Of a stretch of DNA of 64,000 nucleotides, positions 53,801 through 59,800 are shown piece after piece. The notes below the pieces were generated by a model. The model did not search any database, was not told the DNA's origin, and was given only the letters and a program-made list of their open reading frames with translations. Every line of letters begins with the position of its first letter. Positions within the stretch are counted from its first letter, which is position 1. The DNA lies in assembly GCA_013076295.1 (NCBI GenBank), contig RQOL01000861.1, forward strand, positions 1,240,001-1,304,000. The letters are read 5' to 3'. A program made the position numbers and the translations under genes. This stretch comes from Sanderia malayensis (taxonomy: Eukaryota; Cnidaria; Scyphozoa; Semaeostomeae; Pelagiidae).

Positions 53801-56800
53801 GTAGCTCTAGCGTGACCCCATTTAGACCCAAAATTCGTTAATCCAATGAGCCCAACTTGAATCGACTGTGACGAATGGTGATGGTGGTTTTCTCGACAAA
53901 TTCAAAAGCAATAGCGTAATAATAAAATAAATCGCCCAAAAGATTCGAATCATCAGCCCCAAACGACAGACAAGATTTTCATTGAATATCAATTTAGGAA
54001 TGAAAGAATGAATGACTTAATATTCAATGGTGGATGATGATTCATTAACTTCGGCTCATCTGCTTAATTGAACTTCGCAATCAACACGGATAAGCCCACA
54101 GCACGCAATAATTCATAAGCAAAATGGCGCCGTAAACATAACTTATTCGCAATTGCACGCATGCGCAAGTAAAGGGGAGGTTTTTAATATGTCCTTGTCG
54201 TATAGCCACAACAATGGCTCGATATGGATGATGATAATCAATGTTGAATTTATGATGGCCTTGCACAAACGCGTGTTATGATGGCCTTGTACAAAGGCAA
54301 AGCTGTTGTTGAAATAACAACACTGCAAATGCAATTCGCAGACTCAAGCTTGTATGCATGTATGTATGTATATATGTATATATGTATGTGTGCATGTATG
54401 TATGTATGTATGTATGTGTGTATGTATGTGTGTATGTATGTATGTATGTATGTATGTATGTATGTATGTATGTATGTATGTATGTATGTATGTATGTATG
54501 TATGTATGTATGTATGTATGTATGTATGTATGTATGTATGTATGTATGGCGTGATTGCTTGATTACTATACGTCCAATGATTTATAACGGGTGTGGAAAA
54601 CAGTAATTAGTCCGCTAACTTTGCATTAGCAAACCCCCATTTTGAAAGCCTTGCGTCAAGCATATTCAAGAACAAGATGTTTATTGGGCACGGGTGAATG
54701 CGAAATCTCGGTGAAATGAGTCATAAAATCGAGAAAGGAAAATCGGATCATAAATCGAATATCGAAACCTCCTAGCTCTGTGTGAATTCACGTTGTTTGT
54801 TATCGTAGTAAATCAAGCCTGCAGGGGTTAACCGCTTGAAACAGTTAAGCAAATATCAGCCTACACTGCGAACGGATTTGCTGTGATCAGCATGAAGAGA
54901 TATGCAACCCGTTGCAGGAATTGTCATGCAATCCAACCAATAGCGTAAACATACATGCAATCCATAGTATGAACTAGATGCAATCCATAGTATGAAGTAG
55001 ATGCGATCCATAGTATGAATTGGATGCAATCCATAGCATGAACCAACATGCAATCCGGTATGGAAAGTATGGCAGTTTTCGCCGAGATCTCGGGTGTGCA
55101 GCCTAAAAATCCCAAGTGTGCAAGTGTGCAATGCAACAAATATGTACTTCAGGTGTGCAATATGAACTTTATATAATACTCATATCCTAGGTTGCCAAGT
55201 TTGTATTTATTCGCAGTAAGTAACTCGCAAATTTAGGATGGAAACTTGCACTTGAAAATAGGCCCACTCCACTCGCAAGTGTAAAAAATTTTTCGCGCTT
55301 CGCGCGATGGTGCAGATTTCCCTTCCCCTCATGGCAAATTACTGAAACACTGGTCTCAGGAGGTGTTAAGTTACCAAGACCACACCCTTATGTTTCGGAC
55401 ACACCCAATTTATCAAGTGTGCAATGACAATTTACAAAAAAAATCTCGGGTGTGAATCTGCCATACTTTCCATACTGGCATGCAATCCATAGTGTGAATT
55501 AGATGCGATCCATAGTATGAATTAGATGCAATCCATGGTATGAATCGACATGCAATCAACAGATGAATCGACATTCAATCTTATTATGAGTGAAGTACAA
55601 CCCAAGTATAATTCGACAAGAAGCGATAGCCCAAGCATTACAAGACATACAAACAAAACATTGGCTTACCTCAATAGCAATCTGAAACTGCTCATATTCT
55701 CTCAGCAATGCTTCAGCTTCGACCAGCGAGCTTCCAGCCTCCAGACTAGCTTGCAATATATTCTCCCCGTGTTTGATCCAGCCAGACACTCTCTTAGCAT
55801 CGAACTCAAGCCTCCTTAATTGCACGTACTGCTGTAATTTCCGATGCAAATTCTCCCTCGAAGCAAGTAATTCGTGCTTCTGATCACCCAACGTTTTCAA
55901 CGTGTTTTTCATGTAAGTAATCGAGTCTACCTTGTTACTTTTATCGTCCGTGATGGTAACTTCCACGCCGCACTCCTCCAACACCTTCAGGACATCCTCG
56001 CCCTTGGATAAAATCGTCTTCAAGCCCTTATCCATTTCTGTGCTCTCCTTCGTAAAGTTCTGCAGCATAATCTGCGACTTGGTAACATCTGCAGCCAGTG
56101 GCCTGTCCTGCCAATTGTGCGTACGCTCGTTATATCCTTTGAACAACTGAATCAAGTCGCGCTCGTAGTTCTTAATCGTAATCCAATAGTCTAGCTTCTG
56201 TTTTTTGCCCAGCCAAAGCTTCTCTAACTGCTGTTTGTCTACGCTCAACGTCTCGAGCAGTCCTATGACTGTCTTATGTGAATTTCCATTCGAATTATCG
56301 AAGTTCTGCGAGTGTCCGTGCGAATAACTGGTGGATTCTTCGAGTAACTTCTTCGATAGCTCTTCTCCCTCCCTGACCGTGTTCAACAGCTGGTCCAGTG
56401 TATTCTCACAGCTATGTCTGTGCTTCTCAAGGACAGCATCAATGCTAGCTGTGTCGAGGGTGCCTTTCTCGTCGATATTCAATTCTTCTTTCAGCTTTAC
56501 AACCCAACTAGACAGCTGTGAAAACAACGAGAGACAGAATATTACATTGCCATTGCGTATACAGGTACGAGTGTCAGGTCTGAATATATGTATGTAGCTA
56601 CGTTGTTAATATGAGTCAGCGCATAAATCCCACATCTCCCTGACAGTGTAAAACGAGCTTAGCAAATAAACAATTCCTAATTTGTTAAGGTAACAACGGG
56701 ATGAGATTGGCATACGGCCGCTTATCTATCAGCTGTCATGATTCTGGTTGTAATGGGAAAACGCTTTCAAGCTCTCCTTCAATGAAAAGCCATTATGCAA

Positions 56801-59800
56801 ATATCGATTTGCTTAGAAGTTGACTGAAACTTCACGTCTGAAAAATGGATTTGCATAGAAATGCGAAAATGTCCAAGGCAATTCTTTTAAGCGAAGTATA
56901 CTAACTAATTTAAATAATACTGATACGAAATACACGTTTTTTTTTTATAAGAGACCACTTTATAAGAAACCTACTAGTAGAATTTTTGCTAAATTACAAT
57001 AGATTATTTTGTTCTATTGTTTTCCTTAACAATAGAAAACAATAGAAAATTTAAGAAGCTTTTACTAGCAGGGCTTGAGCTAGGTTTCTTATAAAATAAA
57101 AAACGTGTATACTAATTTGCTATAAACTTTGCAATAAAATATACTACACAAAACTACACTATATTATACCATACTATATATTGTGTATACAGTTACGGTA
57201 TAACATTTTGCATTCTATCCACTGTGTTAACTATTATAAACGATTCTTTGGCAGCGATTTTGATCAGCAAGTTAATAATACGACGATTTTATTACGTCTA
57301 ATAATATCTTGATACATTGTCCAAGTCTTCAATGGAAATCAAGATCCTATTTAAAGCGGTTTCCAAATACAAAAAGAATATTCTATGTTATTATCCATGC
57401 AGGATCTGCCCAACCATGTTTCGATGGTTATAACTTTGCATTACGCTGATATGTCGGGACTTGATTCTTTGAAATTCGCCATTGAATAGGCACAACTGAT
57501 AAACGTTGTCCATTCAATGACGTCATAAAACATCTAGACTCATTCAGAAATAATAGATTGTGCTTTAAAAATGTTCAATTTCTTAAAGTTTTCTCATCTG
57601 TGTTTAGGGAGAGAATAATCTCGTAGCAGTGGAAGGGGGGTTTGAAACAAACCTTAGCTTCAGCGGCACTGGCTTATAAATCCACCAATTGCATACAAAA
57701 TATACAAAAACTCGCAATTGATCTGTTACAAAAAAGCTGTTCCATGATTTTTACACACACACCGAGAAAACCCGACCATAACGGCTTGACTTGGCTTGGT
57801 CACACGTAAGCTTCTTCAAATCTCCAAAAAATCAATTACTATAGCCAATATGCTGAGAAAAATATGCAAATATCAAATAATCCTCATCAAGCTATGAGAT
57901 TTTCAGGGGTGAATCTCAAACGACAGCAGATCTTTTCCCAAAAGATAATCAGACAAATAAAATTCCATGACAAGTTTCTGCCCACAGACTAAATCGTGGG
58001 GCAATACTTTGCAGAGCATAAAACTAATGCTCTTAAAAAATACGAAATTGAGACATATGACCCACTGATTTTGAGCATCAAATTTCTGAAAGCATGTTAA
58101 TGCTTACCTGCCTGAAGGAGAAATACGGGCAGATAAATCGTTATTTGCAACACAAATCCCAGGGATTGGAGATAACTTATCTATTATCCAATTTTCCAAT
58201 AACATTAGACCAATACATGAATTCATTTGACCTTCACGAGAATTTTTTGAAGTAACCTACAGCATCATAGTCAATACGATAACATAAAATACATACATCC
58301 ACAACCAACAGAGAAGAAACTTACGTTAACTAGATCGTTGTGGTAAGTTGGAAGATTATAAATGTCCAAGCAGAACGAAAAAATGCAGGTCACAGTAATC
58401 CGTTACAAGCAGCATTTGCTTCAGGCAAAAATGCAAATATTTAGAGCCAAAGCACAAATTCTCTGAATATGCCACGAGAAAAGGGCTGCTCCAATTTCAA
58501 TGTGTAATACTGCATAGTAGATTCTAGTATAGGTTAATGCTGTGAAAATTCTAAAGTCAGTATGAATAATTAATGATTGGATAAAGCTAATTCCATCTGC
58601 TTCCCTTTTTGATCCGGCTGCCTGAATGTAAACATGGCCGCCATGATTGGGGCCTGATGAAGACACAGCTGGTGCATTGACTAATGCTGACTTTCGCAAG
58701 AAGAGACGATCGGCAAATACAAAACAATGAAATATCAAAGAAGTTGCATACATTTTTTATTCCTTTGCTCATTGGATGAAAGCACTATTCATAATTGATT
58801 CATGAAGGATTCGGGCGTAGTCAATAGTTTCGCTACGATTCGAAAGTATGAAAGTAATTCATGACGAAAGCGCTAAAAATATTTTCCCGCCAAAACTATA
58901 AAACGATTCGCGGTCAAAGTCCAACACAGGCTCCTTTACAATTAAACAGCCTTCTTTTTTAATCATATTAACGGAAGCTAGTGTCTATACCAGGATGATA
59001 ATTCTATGGACCTGTACTCTATGAAGCTAAAGATGAAACTGTGGACACAAATAAACGTGATGGACAATTTCTTTCAAAGTTTTAAGACTCGATAACACAA
59101 GTTTGATCAGCATGTGAGCCATGTTAAAATCAATAATAGATGGAGTAACAAGGTTTTCGATTTATTAGCTTCACAACAAACCTGGCTGGAATTAAAAACA
59201 TTAACAGTGGTGAAACACAATCCCCCCAGCAGCCATCACGGTTTAACATGATTCAAACTGATTCGTCAAGAACGACGCGCTGTGCCATTTAAACCAGCAG
59301 TTCAAAAAAGCATAACAACGAATAAAGTCTCGTTTTCACATAAAACCCATCAAGCCAGCCTCGCTTGAGAGCTGCTCGCTCGAAATTAACCAATCAGTTC
59401 TGAAGGAAACTTGACGACGAAGGATAAATGCGTTAAACCCAGTTGCTATCTGGATAAGTATTTCTATTGCAACACTCCACAACTCTATTGAATTCTCAAA
59501 CAATATTGGTTTTCATGTCTGTGGCAATAAGTAGGAAAACAATGCCGATAGAAATGTGCATATTTATTAACTGTTATAATTCAGATTGTGAAATGCATAG
59601 AAGCTTCTGGAAGCTTCTTTGCGTTGTGATCAATGGAAAATGAATAGAAAATTACGTGGGTATGTGAATATGCTAAAACACTTGACTATCACAATAGCAC
59701 AACGGAAAGCAATCTAAAAAGGAATAACTGAATCACCAACTGCTTCTGAGCCCACGTTTCAGACCTTAACAAAACTAGCCTCTTGGAAACTGATATACTG

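Noticed and set aside
54278..54606. Three overlapping frames of MYVC repeats
   Set aside because: Translation of the ATGT microsatellite.
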